This document shows positions 61,953-64,000 of a stretch of DNA of 64,000 nt, one piece after another (position 1 is the first letter of the stretch; each line of letters opens with the position of its first letter). Made by a program: the position numbers and the translations under genes. The stretch is from HK1 sp965202735. GTDB lineage: Bacteria; Pseudomonadota; Gammaproteobacteria; HK1. The notes below the pieces were generated by a model. That model searched no databases. It saw only the letters and a program-made list of their open reading frames with translations, and was not told the DNA's origin. The DNA lies in contig OZ241844.1 in the NCBI GenBank assembly GCA_965202735.1, forward strand, positions 4,030,001 to 4,094,000, in the 5' to 3' direction.

Positions 61953-62789
61953 CTACTTCTCCTTCGGGGCCGGTGTACCGGCGCCGCGGCCGGAGCTGCC
62001 GGCTGCGCTCGCGCGGATTGTCCTTCCGGGGCCGCTCGTGCCGGTGCCGGCGCCCGCGCCGTCGTCCGGATCCTCCGTGCCGAGATAGGCTTCGATCACG
62101 GCCGGATCGCCCTTGACCTCGTCCGGCGGGCCGTCCGCGATCAGATCCCCGAAGTTGAGCACCAGCAGCCGCTGGCTCAGGCTGAAGATGGAGTCCATCT
62201 GGTGCGAGATGAGGATGATGGCCTTGCCTTCCTCGTTCACGCGCCGGATGTAGGCATGGATGATCTCCATGAGCCGCGGATGCACCCCGGCGAACGGCTC
62301 GTCGAGGACCACGATCCCGGGGTCGAGCATCAGGAGGCGTCCGAGCTCGAGGAGCTTCTGCTGGCCACCGGAGAGCGCCTGGGCAAATTCGTTGCGCAGA
62401 TGCGCGATGGTCAGGAACTCGAGCACCTCCATGGCCTTTGCGTGGATCGCCTTGCGCTCGGCGGTCTTCCGCGCGGCGAGCGCGGGCACGTAGAGGTTCT
62501 CGAGGACGCTCATCCGCCGGAAGGAGCGCGTCACCTGGAACGTGCGTCCGAGGCCCGCGATCGCCACCTCGTAGGGATGCAGGTGATCGATGCGCTCGCC
62601 GTTGAGGTACACGGTGCCCGCGTTCGGCTTGATCGCCCCGTCGAGGATGTTGGTGAGGGTGGTCTTGCCGGCCCCGTTGGGGCCGATGAGGCCGATCAGC
62701 TCCGGGCCGTTGACCTCGAACGTGACTCCCTTGAGGACGTGGAGCCCGCCGAAGCGCTTGTGCACGTTGGTCACCGCGAGACGGATCAC
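61953..62789 (-). CDS. livG: Branched-chain amino acid-type ABC transporter ATPase, LivG
   Basis: This 278-residue ATPase has Walker A in LIGPNGAGKTTLTNILDG (about residues 34-51), GRTFQVTRSFRRMSVLENLY, the signature AQALSGGQQKLLELGRLL and Walker B IVVLDEPFAGVHPRLME. It ends in a Gly/Ala/Pro-rich tail. The GTG at 62789 overlaps the livM stop (GTGA), so the three genes form one coupled operon. Confidence 0.93.
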   Translation of the reverse strand: MIRLAVTNVHKRFGGLHVLKGVTFEVNGPELIGLIGPNGAGKTTLTNILDGAIKPNAGTVYLNGERIDHLHPYEVAIAGLGRTFQVTRSFRRMSVLENLYVPALAARKTAERKAIHAKAMEVLEFLTIAHLRNEFAQALSGGQQKLLELGRLLMLDPGIVVLDEPFAGVHPRLMEIIHAYIRRVNEEGKAIILISHQMDSIFSLSQRLLVLNFGDLIADGPPDEVKGDPAVIEAYLGTEDPDDGAGAGTGTSGPGRTIRASAAGSSGRGAGTPAPKEK

Positions 62790-63997
62790 TTCGCCGCGCC
62801 CTCCTCCGTTCCGGAACGGAGCCGGTGCTCGACCGTCTCCCGGGCGACGTGCCCGCGGGTGAAGTACTCGATGACGGGAGCGATGAGCCCGTTCCGGGCG
62901 AAGCGCAGGGTCAGCATGAGCACCATGCCGAAGAACACGAGCCGCCAGACGGTCATGTCGATCTCGTACCCGCCGATGACGAAGCTGTTGCGCAGCATCT
63001 CGAGCACGATCTCGATGAGGATCGCGCCGATGGCGGCGGCGATGAAGCTCTCGACCCCGCCGATCACGGCCATCGCCACGACCAGGCTCATCTGGAGCAG
63101 GAACAGGTTGTTCGGGGTCACGATACCGACGTAGTGGCCCTGCACGGCGCCGGCCGCGGCCGCCATCATGGTGGTCACCACGAAGACCAGCACCTTGTAG
63201 CGGGTGGTGTTGACGCCGAGCGCCGCGGCCGCATCCTGGTCCTCGCGGAGCGCGCGGACGAAGAGGCCGAACTTCGACCGGGAAAGCCACGCGAGGATCG
63301 CGAGGCAGAGGAGCAGCAGCCCGAACATCACGAAATAGGACGGGAGCTTGTCCGTCCTCGAGAAGGCGTGGCCGAACAGGGTGAGCCCGTTCTCGAACAG
63401 CGCCGGCATCTCCATCCCCGCCTGCCCGCGCGTGATATCGATCTCGGCGCTGATCGTCGCCCTGAGGATCTCGGCGAACCCGAGGGTGAAGAGAGCGAGG
63501 TAGGCGGCGCGCAGGCGAAGGACCAGCACCCCGATGAGGAAGCCGAAGACCCCGCCCATGAGGGTGCCGAGGAGGATCCCGAGCCAGACCGGCATCCGGG
63601 CCGGCTGCACCGCGTCCCCCCAGACCTCCATCGCCTGACGCAGACAGTCCTGCGTCAACGTCGTCGAGGTCACCCCGATCGGGTTGACGACGATGAGCCA
63701 GGTCTCCCCGAACCGGTACTCGGTGCAGAGCTCCGTCGGCACGGGCGAGAGCCAGAAGTAGTGGCTGAAGAGGGCTGCGGTGTACGCGCCGACGCCCATG
63801 AAGCCGATATGGCCGAACGAGAACTGCCCCGCGTAACCGGCGAGCATGGACCAGCTCGACGCGAGGATCGCGTAGAAGAAGGCCGTGATCATGATGTGCA
63901 TGACGTAGGCGTAGTCGTCCGCGGAGTAGACGAACGGGAACGCGAGGAAGAACCCGAGGAGCCCGAGGCCGAGGAGGTGGGGGACTTTCCGGCGCAT
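62786..63997 (-). CDS. livM: Branched-chain amino acid-type ABC transporter permease, LivM
   Basis: This 403-residue membrane protein has about ten hydrophobic segments. The family motif SWSMLAGYAGQFSFGHIGFM is near residues 48-67, and the cytoplasmic EAA-like loop is SKFGLFVRALREDQDAAAAL. A long periplasmic insert (about residues 82-130) contains two cysteines. The first codon visible is the ATG at 63997, but the gene reaches the window edge, so an earlier start is possible. LivH and the binding protein should lie beyond. Confidence 0.92.
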   Translation of the reverse strand: MRRKVPHLLGLGLLGFFLAFPFVYSADDYAYVMHIMITAFFYAILASSWSMLAGYAGQFSFGHIGFMGVGAYTAALFSHYFWLSPVPTELCTEYRFGETWLIVVNPIGVTSTTLTQDCLRQAMEVWGDAVQPARMPVWLGILLGTLMGGVFGFLIGVLVLRLRAAYLALFTLGFAEILRATISAEIDITRGQAGMEMPALFENGLTLFGHAFSRTDKLPSYFVMFGLLLLCLAILAWLSRSKFGLFVRALREDQDAAAALGVNTTRYKVLVFVVTTMMAAAAGAVQGHYVGIVTPNNLFLLQMSLVVAMAVIGGVESFIAAAIGAILIEIVLEMLRNSFVIGGYEIDMTVWRLVFFGMVLMLTLRFARNGLIAPVIEYFTRGHVARETVEHRLRSGTEEGAAK

Positions 63998-64000
63998 CGG

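Overview
The window is very GC-rich bacterial chromosome, most likely from a gammaproteobacterium. The rhlB(-)/trxA(+)/rho(+) arrangement, rplM-rpsI, a Coq7-type ubiquinone hydroxylase, DsbB, a DUF1820 protein and HemB all fit that group. No single gene fixes the species. Repeats are unusually abundant: many gaps between genes hold tandem repeats with 9 to 92 bp periods, and several small mobile-looking repeat families recur.

Layout. 1-8.0 kb is metabolic: a Rieske oxygenase tail, ogt, an ArsI/CadI-type lyase, apt, a three-gene operon (SDR, HMG-CoA-synthase-like enzyme fused to DUF35, thiolase) and a PLP enzyme. 8.0-24.7 kb is a decayed defence and mobile region. It holds a broken type I R-M locus with a HEPN/nucleotidyltransferase pair, the nucleotidyltransferase being fused to HsdS. 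It also holds an IS66-type element carrying a Dam-like methylase, a DUF3644-like gene broken by an ISKra4 element, a DUF6978-DUF1828 pair, an ISAs1-type element whose transposase carries a DruA-like DUF4338 domain, a TbpB-like lipoprotein and an integrase-core IS. 24.8-36 kb is mostly core: rph, rdgB, a carnitine-type catabolic cluster on the minus strand (beta-keto acid cleavage enzyme, carnitine-dehydrogenase-like protein, acyl-CoA dehydrogenase, NDP-forming acyl-CoA synthetase) and a YyaL/DUF255 protein.

From lgt to tRNA-Gln (36-44.6 kb) lies a second accessory island. It holds an ATP-binding pseudogene, orphan type I-E cas1-cas2 with no array or effectors, a DNA methyltransferase tail split by a 122-bp MITE that is itself split by an IS66 element, a nucleotidyltransferase with a truncated HEPN partner, and a frameshifted ADP-ribosylglycohydrolase. 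From 44.6 kb to the end is core: tRNA-Gln, rpsI-rplM, coq7, CYTH, dsbB, a class IV aminotransferase, phhB, hemB, rhlB, trxA, rho and a liv ABC transporter that runs off the right edge.

The best-supported new observation is a 122-bp non-autonomous element family. It has terminal inverted repeats and exact 9-bp target duplications at three copies, and further partial copies lie in the window. A separate 64-bp inverted-repeat family has three copies of identical length. Several boundaries were reconstructed to the base: ISKra4 with 8-bp duplication CAATGGAT, and IS66 with 8-bp duplication CCTGCTCC.
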